Positions 25,401-34,042 of a stretch of DNA of 64,000 bases are shown one piece after another. A program made the position numbers and the translations under genes. Source of the stretch: a bacterium (lineage in GTDB: Bacteria; Cyanobacteriota; Vampirovibrionia; Gastranaerophilales; Gastranaerophilaceae). Within the stretch, counting starts at the first letter, position 1, and the number at the start of each line of letters is the position of its first letter. Location: the NCBI GenBank assembly GCA_017626055.1, contig JAGAJM010000004.1, positions 124,001 through 188,000 on the forward strand, in the 5' to 3' direction. The notes under the pieces were generated by a model. It ran no database searches and was not told the origin of the DNA. It was given only the letters and a program-made list of their open reading frames with translations.

Positions 25401-28025
25401 ACCAGATAACAAATCGTTTGAATTATTTAATTCAAAAACGTTATCACTAATTGTAGTGGTACCATTTGTTTGAGTAAACACGGCATCAGTTGTTTTTGTA
25501 ATACCAACAAGTGCTAAACTTCCACCAGATACATTAACTTTACCATTCCAGCTATCTTTATTATCAAGTGTAACTTTACCGCCAGAAATATCTAAAGTTG
25601 CGTTAGAGTTTACATTAGTTGTTGCGCTTGAGTGAATAGTTCCTGCTGATACTCCAACATTTGTTGAAGTTGTTCCATTACCGATATTAAACGTTCCGCC
25701 GCTGATACTATCTGAAGTGTTGTTTAAATTAAACCCAGTACCTGTAACTGTTGTTGTCCCATTACTTTGTGAGAATGTTCCAGAAGCATTTTTATTAACA
25801 GAATCAATATCTAAAGTTCCCTCAGAAACATTTACAGTACCATTCCAAGTTGTATTTTTGTTTAGAGAAACAGTACCACCAGTAACATTCAATGAGCCAG
25901 CATTTGCGATATTTACTTTTGTATTTCCACCAATGTTACCTGCTGAAACATCCATACTACTTGTAGTTGTGCCATCTCCAATATTAAGAGTACCCCCAGT
26001 AATATTGTCTGTTGCATTGTTTAGGTCAAAGCCCATTTCGGTAACTGTTGTAGTACCTTTAGTTTGTGTGAATACACCATTTTTATTTGTGATACCTACA
26101 AGAGCAAGGCTTCCTCCAGTAACATTAACATTGCCATTCCATGTGTCAGTATTATCAAGAGCAAGACTGCCCCCAGAAACATTTGTTGTGGTGTTGTTAT
26201 TAAGTTTAACAGTTGCGCCACTTTCAATACTACCTTGTTCAATATTTAAGGTTGTTCCACTAGCAATGTTTAATTTGCCCCCAGAAACTTTGTCAGTTTC
26301 ATTGTTGAAATCAAAAGTTTCGGTTTCAATAGTTGTTTCCCCACCAGATTGAGTAAATTTTGCAGATGATTTTTTACTTATGTCTGTAATTGTTAAAATA
26401 CCATCGGTAACATTTAAATCACCAGTCCAAGTATCTCCAGCATCAAGGTTTACTTCTCCGCCAGAAACATTTAGTTTACCATTTCTGTTAATATTTACTG
26501 TTGCGTTTGATTCGATGTAACCTTGTGAAACGCTGACTTCAGTTGGAGTTGTTTTGTTACCAATATTAAAAATCCCGCCAGAAACAATATCATCGCCGTT
26601 GTCTAAATCAAAGCCTGTTCCAACAACAGTTGTTTTACCATTTGTTTGTGAAAAACTTGCAGTAGGGTTTTTAGTTACACTATCAAGGGTTAACTCTCCA
26701 CCTGATACGTTAATTGAACCTTCCCAATTTGAGCCTGAGCCAATATCAACGTATCCACCAGCAACATCTAAGCTAGAACGTTCTTTAACATTTATATTTG
26801 TATCAGAAACTGCACCTTGAGAAATTGTCATTTTAGATGCTGTAATGCCATTTCCGATTGTTAAATCTCCACCTAAGATATTATCATTTTCGTTGTTAAG
26901 GTTGAAAGTTTTTCCTGTAACTGTTGTAGAACCACCAGTTTGAGTAAATGTTGTTGTATTAGATTTTGTGATTCCAACAAGTGCCAAACTTCCTGATGAA
27001 ATATTTAAGTTTCCATTGATTGTATCATCTGCGTCTAATGTTACATTTCCGCCAGATACATTAAGAGTACTTTTGTCTGTAAGATTAACTGTTGAATTTG
27101 TTGTGATTGTGCCTTTAGAAACGTTTAGTTTTGATGTGGTTGAACCATTTCCAACTTTAATTGTACCACCATCAAGGTTATCTGAAGTGCTATTCAAATC
27201 AAATCTTGTTCCAAGAACATTTACAGTTCCATCAGTTTGAGATAAAGAGCCTGTTTTTTGTGTGTTGTTGATATTTAGCGTTCCACCGCTCATATCAATA
27301 ATTCCACCCCAAGTATCTCCACTATCAAGTGACAAAGAACCACCTGTTAAATCGACTGTACTGTTTGTGCTTAAATTAACTGTTGCATCATTAGTTATAG
27401 AAGCATTACTAACTTTTAGTGTTGCGGCACTTGTGCTTGTTCCAATGTTGAAAGTCCCGCCATAAACTTCATCTAATGAATTTGTTAGAGCAAATGAAGA
27501 GCCTGTGATAGTTGTTGTTCCACCAGCTTGGATAAAAGATGCTTCAGAATTTTTGGCATGGTTTGTTATTGTTAAAGTTCCGCTTTCAATACCAAGCATA
27601 CCATCCAAAGTATCTGTTGCATCAAGATTCATGCTTCCGCCAGCAACGGCAAAAATAGCATCTGTCCCAATATTTGTTTTTACGGTACTTGAAATTGAAC
27701 TAGAACTATCAAGAGAGAATGTTCCACCATTGATGTTTAGATTTCCACTTGTTGCATTAATTGTGTCGTTAATTAATGAGGTTGTATAACCTGTTACATC
27801 TAATGTTCCACCTGTTAAATTTACAGAAACGGAATCAGTTGCACCGCTTCGCCATACATAGTCATTAGTAATTAAGCCAGTGGTAGTTGAGAGAGAGCCT
27901 GCATTAGCATTTGCAGTTGATGTAGAACCGATTGAAACTGTGGCTGGGTATGCGGAAATTCCTGTATTACCTACTATGGCAATACAAGCAGCAACAGCCA
28001 AAAATCTCTTCATTCCCTTATTCAT
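22494..28025 (-). CDS. Giant repeat-containing autotransporter (type V secretion)
   Basis: 1843 residues. A Sec signal peptide is at the N-terminus (MKRFLAVAACIAIVGNTGISAYP, cleavage near residue 26). The passenger, to about residue 1460, is Ser/Thr/Gly/Asn-rich and built from about twelve similar units with recurring ISGGTFNIGNG, LNVSGGxVTLD, WNGxxNVSxG and FTQTNGTTTV motifs, as expected for a parallel beta-helix. The last ~270 residues form the outer-membrane beta-barrel (alternating aromatic strands: ATVRNIGRLG, FQGGMNWRL at the end). The protein would be surface exposed and likely acts in adhesion or aggregation, by analogy with the family. It stops 11 bases from the shared terminator. 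No promoter was identified. Confidence 0.93.
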   Translation of the reverse strand: MNKGMKRFLAVAACIAIVGNTGISAYPATVSIGSTSTANANAGSLSTTTGLITNDYVWRSGATDSVSVNLTGGTLDVTGYTTSLINDTINATSGNLNINGGTFSLDSSSSISSTVKTNIGTDAIFAVAGGSMNLDATDTLDGMLGIESGTLTITNHAKNSEASFIQAGGTTTITGSSFALTNSLDEVYGGTFNIGTSTSAATLKVSNASITNDATVNLSTNSTVDLTGGSLSLDSGDTWGGIIDMSGGTLNINNTQKTGSLSQTDGTVNVLGTRFDLNSTSDNLDGGTIKVGNGSTTSKLNVSKGTITTNSTVNLTDKSTLNVSGGNVTLDADDTINGNLNISSGSLALVGITKSNTTTFTQTGGSTTVTGKTFNLNNENDNILGGDLTIGNGITASKMTISQGAVSDTNINVKERSSLDVAGGYVDIGSGSNWEGSINVSGGELTLDSVTKNPTASFSQTNGKTTVVGTGFDLDNGDDIVSGGIFNIGNKTTPTEVSVSQGYIESNATVNINRNGKLNVSGGEVNLDAGDTWTGDLNVTDGILTITDISKKSSAKFTQSGGETTIETETFDFNNETDKVSGGKLNIASGTTLNIEQGSIESGATVKLNNNTTTNVSGGSLALDNTDTWNGNVNVTGGSLALVGITNKNGVFTQTKGTTTVTEMGFDLNNATDNITGGTLNIGDGTTTSSMDVSAGNIGGNTKVNIANAGSLNVTGGTVSLNKNTTWNGTVNVSEGTLDIDSVNKNASGTFSQSNGTTTVTGTGFNLNNTSDSISGGTFNIGNGTTSTNVGVSAGTIHSSATTNVNSNATLDISGGKVTLDNKDSWNGKVNVSGGSLALVGITKTTDAVFTQTNGTTTISDNVFELNNSNDLLSGGTFNIGTESAASTLNVTKGQIGSGVNTNLALDSTINISGGKVTLDNNDSWSGNVNLTNGTLNLAGSTKNASGTLNQTGGTLTVTGEGNTLNNDNDLISGGNVNIGSGAENGTLNVENGIIETGATVTINENSTLKVSGGTANIDANDRWNGEINVSSGTLNLISNKNNTRGVSSAKFNQSGGTTNIDDSKLVLNDANSKITGGTVNITSTGELNVNNSSENSSVLNSTGGKFSLGAGSKYITTGGTVDEASQVSIVDGATFVVNGESTNVTIDGNNDTYGGHFALGEGTLNFKNGVKKTTSANGIYSQSSGIANISGGSSLVINDENSQISGGTVNVVDNSELAILSSKNNSSILNVTGSKFALKNNSTYTTTGGVVDTDSVVEIEAGSKLQVNGDTAEVNLTKNDITNGHIEVNNGNLYISDDLTKVTTESGTFIQTGGNTTLTGSNLVLADVNSAITGGNVNLKENSTLTFSTNSPAYQGGNIVIDDTSVMNYLASKGLIQVDGGNQINIDTSGLINMANSVRTNNVINNLTINNGELGGGIANFAIDINARSNAQASTDTITANSIRVATSDTEGVIKISDYNLGGDIFGYDAPIERSIRLGKIFKTDDLGKEVTFATTDKEIFTPIGYYKLNPSSANDGSYTFDLTRFNPEVYRGQVSSLASYMNQLSFNDTLFNRAHLRHFASNGEQMLKNKSAVLDGNASYERTLRDGQIWTEVYGNLETLKVNAGVGKVRNNSWGFIVGGDFGLRELKNGWSWMPTAYLAYNGGRQTYNRVGMWQNGAQTGFMGTFMKENTMHSALAYVGVYGTNIDLAEYSENAFNYFLGLATKSSYDWKVGSHFKIQPNLTLAYNLFGQQNWHSNYGQMSMTAGFLNGFNIAPGVNFVIDHENWSTYATVAYAWNFIPGMDGSAGHVGLSDIEMKNGYLQYGLGFTRSFTDRFNMYGQATVRNIGRLGVIFQGGMNWRL
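24000..27480 (-). repeat. Tandem ~100-residue (about 300 bp) passenger repeats of the autotransporter
   Basis: Nine units of about 95-105 residues begin with (L/I/V)(S/T/D)GGxxxIG near residue 187 onwards, followed by two longer units of about 125-130 residues with SSVLNxTGxKF and a final partial one. Some neighbours are closer to non-adjacent units (SLALVGIT occurs in units 2, 5 and 7; SVTKN/SVNKN in 3 and 6), suggesting past duplication of blocks larger than one unit. Long spurious antisense ORFs arise from the repeat. Confidence 0.85.
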
Positions 28026-28119
28026 TAATTTCTAGTTTAATTATTGTTCTAAGATACGTATCCAATAACATTGTAATATGTTTCTTAGAATGTTCAAGAA
28101 ATTAGCATTTTGTTACATT

Positions 28120-29004
28120 TTAAAGAATGATTTTATTTCTGAAATTTTCTTGTTGAACAATACTGATTAATCTATTTAAAAATGCTTTATATCTTGCTCT
28201 AACTGCTTCACCTGAAAGTACGATGTCAGCTTCTTCTTTACAAGGTCGGATATAGATTTCAGCTTTATCAGATGCGTTTTTATAAATTCCATTTGCAGAT
28301 TCGCCCAAGCCTCTTTCTTCGGCTCTTACGAAAAATCTGTCTTTTTGAACATTTGCTCTAACATCAACATAAATTTTAAATTCAAATGCATCTTTGATTT
28401 TTTCTGTTAATGTGAATAGCCCTTCTGAAATAATAATTTTTGATGGATTTGCTAATGTATGATTGTCATGACGGATGGCAGTTCCTGACATATCATATTT
28501 TGGTAAATATACAGAATTTCCGTTCAAAAGTTCTTTAATATGTTCGCTCATAAGTTCTAATTCTAGAGCTTGAGGGACATCTAAATCGTAGTGTTTTGCA
28601 AATTCAGCAAAACTTCCTGCAGCTTTAACCATTTCGGATCTGTCGTAGTAATAATCATCTGTATTTACACGAGTAATTGCATTTTCAATTTCAAACTCTG
28701 TTGCAAAAGATTTGATTGTATCAATAATATCAAGTGTTATGGTAGATTTCCCACTTGCAGTTTCACCTGCGATACCAATTGATGCTGGTCGAGAGATATG
28801 TCCAGATAAATATTTTGCTAATTTTGAAAGTATTGCTGGCTTATAGCTAACAAGTACTGAACCTTCTGATTTTAGTTCTTCATCAAAAATCTTTTTTATT
28901 CTCTCTTCTACTGCTTGAACTCTATTATAAGGGGTTGAAACATACATCTTCTTATTTTTTAATGATGTTTCTTCTTTTGTTTTGTGAAGAATATATTCTA
29001 CCAT
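28120..29004 (-). CDS. Uridine kinase-like P-loop kinase
   Basis: 294 residues. The P-loop GETASGKST is near residue 84. NTDDYYYDR gives the conserved Asp and Tyr of the uridine kinase/phosphoribulokinase superfamily, and a VYLPKYDMS segment matches the substrate region. The LIISEGLF-like (IIISEGLFTL) strand and RxxRFFVRAEERG-type (KDRFFVRAEERG) lid motif complete the core. The first ~70 residues are an extra N-terminal domain not found in compact Udk. It probably phosphorylates uridine/cytidine or a similar nucleoside, but the substrate is not certain. An AAGGTAAG ribosome site precedes the ATG, and a hairpin tatagtc/gactata (near 29035-29056) lies in the upstream region. Confidence 0.82.
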   Translation of the reverse strand: MVEYILHKTKEETSLKNKKMYVSTPYNRVQAVEERIKKIFDEELKSEGSVLVSYKPAILSKLAKYLSGHISRPASIGIAGETASGKSTITLDIIDTIKSFATEFEIENAITRVNTDDYYYDRSEMVKAAGSFAEFAKHYDLDVPQALELELMSEHIKELLNGNSVYLPKYDMSGTAIRHDNHTLANPSKIIISEGLFTLTEKIKDAFEFKIYVDVRANVQKDRFFVRAEERGLGESANGIYKNASDKAEIYIRPCKEEADIVLSGEAVRARYKAFLNRLISIVQQENFRNKIIL

Positions 29005-29235
29005 ACTTACCTTTTTTAGATTTTATTACTACATGTATAGTCTTTTTCATGACTATACCAAAAGTAAGTCTAAAAAAAAATATTTTTTGTCAAAATATTA
29101 ACTTTGGTAAATATAATGTAACAATTCAAATTTCTGTGAAATATTACGAATTGTAACATAATTTTTAATTGTTGAAATTCAAGGATATAAAAATATTTTA
29201 CATGTTTAGTGAATGTGATATTAAGGAGAAACTAT

Positions 29236-30795
29236 ATGGGCTTTGAAATTAATCCAGAGATAATATCTAAGATGAATGAAGCGTATAAGGCACATAAATC
29301 TGATGCTGTTCAAGAAAATGCGAAAGCACCTATTGATATGACTGAAGGTGCAGACGCTAAACCTAAGGCAAAGCCTCAACGACAGTGGGATTATGAACTT
29401 GGACCTAGAGAGGGTAATACTCGTATAATTACTCCAGATTCTGTTGCAACGGTATCTAATGGAGCGTCTGCTATTTCTAGTAGTGGTGTTGGTCTTAATG
29501 GACATCTTCAAGCTCTGAGAAATCAACAAGCATTATATAGTACTGCAGATGGGCATATTGGTTCTTCTCAACAAGCTAGATATAGAGGAGACTGTTATTT
29601 TCTTGCAGAAATCAATGCAATAAGAAATTTAGATAATGGTCAAAAAATTCTAGGCGAATGTGTCAAAAGTAATCCAAATGGTTCTTATACAGTCACACTT
29701 CCAGGTGCAGTAAAAATTAGGCAACATTATGCGGCAAAAAACTTAAGATGTGAAGTAACAGGCACATATCATATTTCGGCTGAAACTGTTGCGAAAGCGG
29801 TTAAAAACGCTGGTTTGACTTATTCAAAAGGTGAAATTGAAGTTATTGTATTAGAACTTGCTATGGAAAGTTATCGTGCAGAGATGGTAAAAACAAATCA
29901 GTTAAATGGTAATAGACAAAATGGACCTCAAACAGCTGAATCCAGTGTTCAAGGTGCTCAGAATAGAAGAAATAATGATTATCTATCAAGTGGATACTCA
30001 TATGATGCTGCTTTTCTTTTAACTGGTAAAAAATCTGATGTGTATAAGGCAAAGCCTGAGAAAATGCGAAATCTTCAAAGATATCAAGATGGTAAATATG
30101 GGTATATTTCACGTGAAGAAATGGCTCGTCGTACTGGGGCTGATATCAGTATGTACAATGAAAAAGGTATTTCTCAAGTTTCTAGTACGACATCTTCTGA
30201 AGCTGGCTTACGAGGAATGTTGAATAAATATCAAGGACATGAAAATGAGTATGCTCTTACTTGTTATGTTCAAGTTCAAAAAGGTGATGAAGCAACCCCT
30301 AACGATGGTTATCATGCTTTAACTGTGGTGAAGATTACCGCAGATACTGTATATTGTGCAAATCCTTGGCATCCTGATAAGATTGAACCAATACCAAGAA
30401 GAGATTTTGAAAAAATGGTTTATGGTTTTGAGGCTGTGGATTTAAGAAATGCTGGCAGTCGCCCTCAATTATCGGCTAATAACCAATCTGTTCAAGCTAT
30501 ATTAGGGCGTTTGACTCATCATATGAACAACAATCAATCTCATCAAACTATTAGACCAAGTAAAATTAACGAATTACTTCATTCGCTTAACAGTTCTGGT
30601 CGAAGACAAAATGCTTCTCGACAACTTAATTTTGAAGATTTTACTCGTATCTTTAACAATGTGTCAAAAGCTGAGTTAGATGATGCACAAAAAGAAAAAT
30701 TAGGACAATTATTTTCGAGCTTATCTTTCCCTGAATCAGTAAGTGAAGAAGATGTCGCTATTATGCGCTATTTCGAAGAATATTTTGGTAAATAA
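29236..30795 (+). CDS. Calpain-like cysteine peptidase
   Basis: 519 residues from the ATG at 29236 (AAGGAG 7 bases upstream). The calpain (C2) catalytic triad is readable: Cys120 in YRGDCYFLAEI, His360 in NDGYHALTVV and Asn376 in ANPWHP. The GDCYFLA motif matches the calpain GDCW-L/FLA signature. The N-terminal ~110 residues are low complexity and there is no signal peptide. The last ~130 residues are helical with an EF-hand-like acidic region (LDDAQKEKLGQLF) but without clear Ca2+ loops. It stands alone between the uridine-kinase-like gene and dapL. Calpain-type peptidases are uncommon in bacteria; activity here is inference. Confidence 0.83.
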   Translation: MGFEINPEIISKMNEAYKAHKSDAVQENAKAPIDMTEGADAKPKAKPQRQWDYELGPREGNTRIITPDSVATVSNGASAISSSGVGLNGHLQALRNQQALYSTADGHIGSSQQARYRGDCYFLAEINAIRNLDNGQKILGECVKSNPNGSYTVTLPGAVKIRQHYAAKNLRCEVTGTYHISAETVAKAVKNAGLTYSKGEIEVIVLELAMESYRAEMVKTNQLNGNRQNGPQTAESSVQGAQNRRNNDYLSSGYSYDAAFLLTGKKSDVYKAKPEKMRNLQRYQDGKYGYISREEMARRTGADISMYNEKGISQVSSTTSSEAGLRGMLNKYQGHENEYALTCYVQVQKGDEATPNDGYHALTVVKITADTVYCANPWHPDKIEPIPRRDFEKMVYGFEAVDLRNAGSRPQLSANNQSVQAILGRLTHHMNNNQSHQTIRPSKINELLHSLNSSGRRQNASRQLNFEDFTRIFNNVSKAELDDAQKEKLGQLFSSLSFPESVSEEDVAIMRYFEEYFGK

Positions 30796-30865
30796 TTTGT
30801 TGTATTTTTAATATAGCCTTGTTATAATACTTCCAAAGAGATTATATCTTAGAGGAGTATGAGTT

Positions 30866-32041
30866 ATGAATATTAATACTAATTATCAAAATATTTCTGA
30901 CAGTTATTTGTTTTCGACTATCAATAAAAAAGTGAGAGAATTTGCTGAAAATAATCCTGATAAAAAGATTATCAGATTAGGTATTGGTGATGTTACTTTA
31001 CCACTTTGCAAAGTAGTTGTTGAAGCGTTGAAAAATGCATCAGATGAAATGGGTGTAAAGGAAACTTTTAGAGGTTATGGACCAGAACAAGGTTATGAAT
31101 TTTTAAAATCAAAAGTCCAAGCTTATTACACTGAAAATGGTGTAAACCTTGATGGAGATGAAATATTTATTTCTGATGGTGCAAAATCAGATTTGGGTAA
31201 TATTTTAGATTTATTTGCGGTTGATAACACAGTTCTAGTTCCAGATCCAGTTTATCCAGTTTATGTTGATACAAATACAATGGCTGGAAGAAAAATTGTT
31301 TATATCGATGCAAATGCTGAAAATGATTTCTTACCACTTCCAGACAAATCTGTAAAAGCAGATATCATTTATTTGTGTTCGCCAAATAACCCAACAGGTG
31401 CGGTTTATAACAAAGAACAATTGAAAGCATGGGTTGATTATGCAAACGAAAATAATGCAGTAATTCTTTTTGACTCAGCTTATGAGTGCTTTATTTCTGA
31501 TAAAAACTTACCAAGAACAATTTTTGAAATTGAAGGTGCAAAATCTTGTGCAATTGAATTTTGTTCATTATCTAAAATGGCAGGCTTTACTGGTACAAGA
31601 TGTGGTTGGACAGTTGTTCCAAAAGCATTGGCGGATGGCGTTTTGAATAAAATGTGGTTACGTCGTCAAACTACAAAATATAATGGTGTTCCATATGTAA
31701 TTCAACGTGGTGCTGAGGCTGTATTTACTGAAGCAGGTAGAAAAGAGATTGCTGAAAATCTAAATTACTACAAAGAAAATGCAAAACTTATTGCTGAGGT
31801 TCTTAAAAAACATAATATTTGGTACATTGGAGGGGAACATTCACCATATTTATGGTTGAAATGTCCAAATGGTATGACTTCTTGGGAATTCTTTGATTAC
31901 TTATTAGAAAATGTTCAAATCGTTGGAACCCCAGGTTCAGGATTTGGTAAAAACGGAGAAGGTTATTTCCGTTTAACATCTTTTGGAAGCCGAGAAAATA
32001 CTTTAGAAGCGGTTAAAAGATTAGATGAATTTTTAAAATAG
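30866..32041 (+). CDS. dapL: LL-diaminopimelate aminotransferase
   Basis: 391 residues. It converts tetrahydrodipicolinate directly to LL-diaminopimelate with glutamate as donor, bypassing the succinylase/acetylase branches of lysine synthesis; it occurs in cyanobacteria, plants, chlamydiae and related bacteria. The class I/II aminotransferase fold shows RLGIGDVTLPL, SPNNPTG and the PLP lysine in SLSKMAGFTGTRCGW. It is cytoplasmic. An AGAGGAG ribosome site lies 8 bases before the ATG, with a TATAAT near 30822. A terminator follows. Aspartate kinase (lysC) of the same pathway is at 60397-61662. Confidence 0.97.
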   Translation: MNINTNYQNISDSYLFSTINKKVREFAENNPDKKIIRLGIGDVTLPLCKVVVEALKNASDEMGVKETFRGYGPEQGYEFLKSKVQAYYTENGVNLDGDEIFISDGAKSDLGNILDLFAVDNTVLVPDPVYPVYVDTNTMAGRKIVYIDANAENDFLPLPDKSVKADIIYLCSPNNPTGAVYNKEQLKAWVDYANENNAVILFDSAYECFISDKNLPRTIFEIEGAKSCAIEFCSLSKMAGFTGTRCGWTVVPKALADGVLNKMWLRRQTTKYNGVPYVIQRGAEAVFTEAGRKEIAENLNYYKENAKLIAEVLKKHNIWYIGGEHSPYLWLKCPNGMTSWEFFDYLLENVQIVGTPGSGFGKNGEGYFRLTSFGSRENTLEAVKRLDEFLK

Positions 32042-32043
32042 TT

Positions 32044-32070
32044 AAAAGCGGGATTTAATCCCGCTTTTTT
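32044..32070 (+). terminator. Intrinsic terminator after dapL
   Basis: gcgggat and atcccgc form a stem around a short TTA loop, with A-rich 5' and T6 3' flanks just after the stop codon. Confidence 0.9.
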
Positions 32071-32120
32071 AATAGCAATTAATTTTCTCTTTTGTTTTTT
32101 ATATAGAAGTAGGAGAAAAT

Positions 32121-32960
32121 ATGATAGATTCTGTATCACAAATATCTAGTACAAATTTGATTAAGCAAAAAGTTGAACAAAATCAACAAGCTCAACCTGT
32201 TGAAACCAAAGTTGTGCAAGAATTACCAGATTCAAAAGCTATTACAGGACAAGATCTTGTTAGTGCTAATAATATTTCATTTAAAGATTTAGATAATCTT
32301 TTTAAAGAGATTAAAGATAAAAACGGCAGAGAATTTTGTGATAAGGCTTACGATGGGCTTGTAAAACTTATGGGCTTAGAGGGAATGGCTCCTGAAAAAA
32401 TTACTTGGGAAAAGAACGAAGGTCGTGATTATATTGTGGGCGATTATAGGTTCTATAACAATTCAGTAGTTTTTTATACAGATACTTTTGACAAAATGGA
32501 TAAGGCAACTCAATTAGGTATAATTGCACATGAGCTTACACATTGTAAACAACTTGTGAATATGCTTAGAACTGAGGGCTTATCTGTTGATAAAATTGCA
32601 TATGCTCATGCAGTTGCTGATATGAGGGCTATGCTAATCAATAACCCAGCGGTGATGGAAAAACATAAAAAAGCAAAAGCTGAGGGTAAAGAAAAAGAAT
32701 TCATTCAAAAAAATACTATGCTTTGGGCTATGAAAACCGCAGAAGAAATTAAACAGGCTCATGCTAAGACCTTACAGATGCCAAAACACCCTCTAAATTC
32801 TGAAAATGGTAAAAAAGCTCAAGCGGATTGGGTTGCAAAATATAACTACAATGGTGCTGATATGGAAAGTTATAGCAAAAACCCTAACGAAGTTGAGGCT
32901 ATGACATTTGAGAATATGATTAAGGGTGCTTTCCAAGTTTTTTGTAAAATGGAAAAATAA
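32121..32960 (+). CDS. Putative zinc metallopeptidase (HExxH)
   Basis: 279 residues. GIIAHELTHCKQL carries HExxH (His137, Glu138, His141) in a helix flanked by a predicted strand, and a later ELM-type EVEAMTFENMIKG (residues 258-270) may supply the third, gluzincin-type ligand Glu. The family was not named with certainty. There is no signal peptide; the N-terminal ~50 residues are polar, Gln-rich and likely disordered. An ISFKD sequence at 52-56 resembles the motif shared by other proteins of the window but lacks the G/A and sits much further in. An AGGAGA ribosome site precedes the ATG. It is between dapL and a glycosyltransferase without a clear operon link. Confidence 0.7.
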   Translation: MIDSVSQISSTNLIKQKVEQNQQAQPVETKVVQELPDSKAITGQDLVSANNISFKDLDNLFKEIKDKNGREFCDKAYDGLVKLMGLEGMAPEKITWEKNEGRDYIVGDYRFYNNSVVFYTDTFDKMDKATQLGIIAHELTHCKQLVNMLRTEGLSVDKIAYAHAVADMRAMLINNPAVMEKHKKAKAEGKEKEFIQKNTMLWAMKTAEEIKQAHAKTLQMPKHPLNSENGKKAQADWVAKYNYNGADMESYSKNPNEVEAMTFENMIKGAFQVFCKMEK

Positions 32961-32974
32961 GTTAAGTAATTTTA

Positions 32975-33027
32975 CATCCTTGATAATTTAGTTTTGTTAG
33001 AGGTATTATGAAACTAGATTAAGGATG
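32975..33027 (+). promoter_or_regulatory. Hairpin leader with a four-codon upstream ORF before the glycosyltransferase gene
   Basis: catcctt (32975-32981) pairs with aaggatg (33021-33027) and tagttt (32989-32994) with aaacta (33011-33016). The right arm contains the AAGGATGG ribosome site of the gene at 33033. Inside the structure an ATG at 33008 with AGAGG 5 bases upstream opens a tiny ORF, Met-Lys-Leu-Asp-stop (33008-33022). Its translation would disrupt the hairpin next to the downstream ribosome site. Confidence 0.4.
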
Positions 33028-33032
33028 GTCTG

Positions 33033-34031
33033 ATGGTAGATTTTAAAAAAGTTTTAATTATCCGCACGGGTGCAATTGGTGATGTTATTCACACTACCAA
33101 TACTTTTCGTGCGATAAAAGAAGCTCATCCAGAAGTTGAAATTCACTATCTAACATCAATTGATACAAAGTTATTGGAGTTTGATAAAAATATTACCAAA
33201 GTTTGGGCAATTAAAGACAAACAATTGAAAGTCTTTTCAAAATATATGAAAGAATGGGCTCAAATCTTGAAGGCTGAAAATTTTGATGCCGTAATCAATT
33301 TGCAACCATCTGTAAAATTGAGAATGTTGGCAACTTTAGCTGGTATCAAGTGCCAATTTAACTATGAAAAAAATCCGAAACATCATGCTGTGATGAATTA
33401 TTGGGAAACTGCAAAAAAAGCTTTTCCTGATATTAGACAATATTCGGATTTGAAAATGTATTTAGATGAGGAAGTTTCTGAAAAAATGAAAAATGAACTT
33501 TCTCAATACCGAAAACCCCTAGTAGTCCTAAATGCAGGACATGTTTTTGCTAAAAGGCAAGGTCGCACTTACCCTATTGAAAAATGGATTGAATTAGGGA
33601 ACAAAATCCAAGAAAAATATAATGGAACAATTGTTATAACTGGTGTTAAGGCTGATTGTGAAGTTCTAAAACCCCTAGAAGCAATCCCTAATACAGTTTC
33701 TTATGTTGATAAACTTACCCTAGAAGAAAATTCAGCGTTGATTAAAAACGTTGATATGTTGATATCTGGTGATAGTGGACCACTACATATTGCTGCTGCT
33801 CTTGGAGTTAAGGCGATTGGTTTGTTTGGGTCTATGCCAATATCAAGATTTAGACCTTGCGGAAGAAATTGTTCCGTAGTTTTATCCCCAATGAAATGTG
33901 CCCCATGTGATCATATCAGATGCAAGTATTTGAGAGGCTCAAAAGACTTGTATTCTCCTTGTATGAAAATAATTGAAACAGACGATATAATGCTTGAAGT
34001 TGATAAATTATTTGCTAGTGGTCACATATAA
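33033..34031 (+). CDS. Glycosyltransferase family 9 (heptosyltransferase-like)
   Basis: 332 residues. RTGAIGDVIHTTNTFRAIKEAHP is the GT9 donor-side N-terminal motif and GDSGPLHIAAALGVKAIGLFG is the C-terminal nucleotide-sugar motif. The family transfers ADP-heptose or similar sugars to the lipopolysaccharide core at the cytoplasmic face of the inner membrane. A Cys-rich segment near the end (CAPCDHIRCKYL) is typical of many heptosyltransferases. The gene is preceded by a hairpin/uORF leader. A 52-residue ORF follows 11 bases after the stop. Together with the KdsC-like phosphatase it indicates LPS-like glycan synthesis. Confidence 0.92.
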   Translation: MVDFKKVLIIRTGAIGDVIHTTNTFRAIKEAHPEVEIHYLTSIDTKLLEFDKNITKVWAIKDKQLKVFSKYMKEWAQILKAENFDAVINLQPSVKLRMLATLAGIKCQFNYEKNPKHHAVMNYWETAKKAFPDIRQYSDLKMYLDEEVSEKMKNELSQYRKPLVVLNAGHVFAKRQGRTYPIEKWIELGNKIQEKYNGTIVITGVKADCEVLKPLEAIPNTVSYVDKLTLEENSALIKNVDMLISGDSGPLHIAAALGVKAIGLFGSMPISRFRPCGRNCSVVLSPMKCAPCDHIRCKYLRGSKDLYSPCMKIIETDDIMLEVDKLFASGHI

Positions 34032-34042
34032 GGAGAAAAACT

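Noticed and set aside
24709-27789. Several long plus-strand ORFs (up to 254 codons) opposite the autotransporter
   Set aside because: They arise from the repetitive codon pattern of the passenger, repeat the same residues in each unit, and have no ribosome sites.
32271-32290. ISFKD in the metallopeptidase at 32121 as another copy of the F-x-G tag
   Set aside because: It lies at residue 52-56, has Asp in place of Gly/Ala and is inside what looks like the start of the folded part; not counted among the eight.
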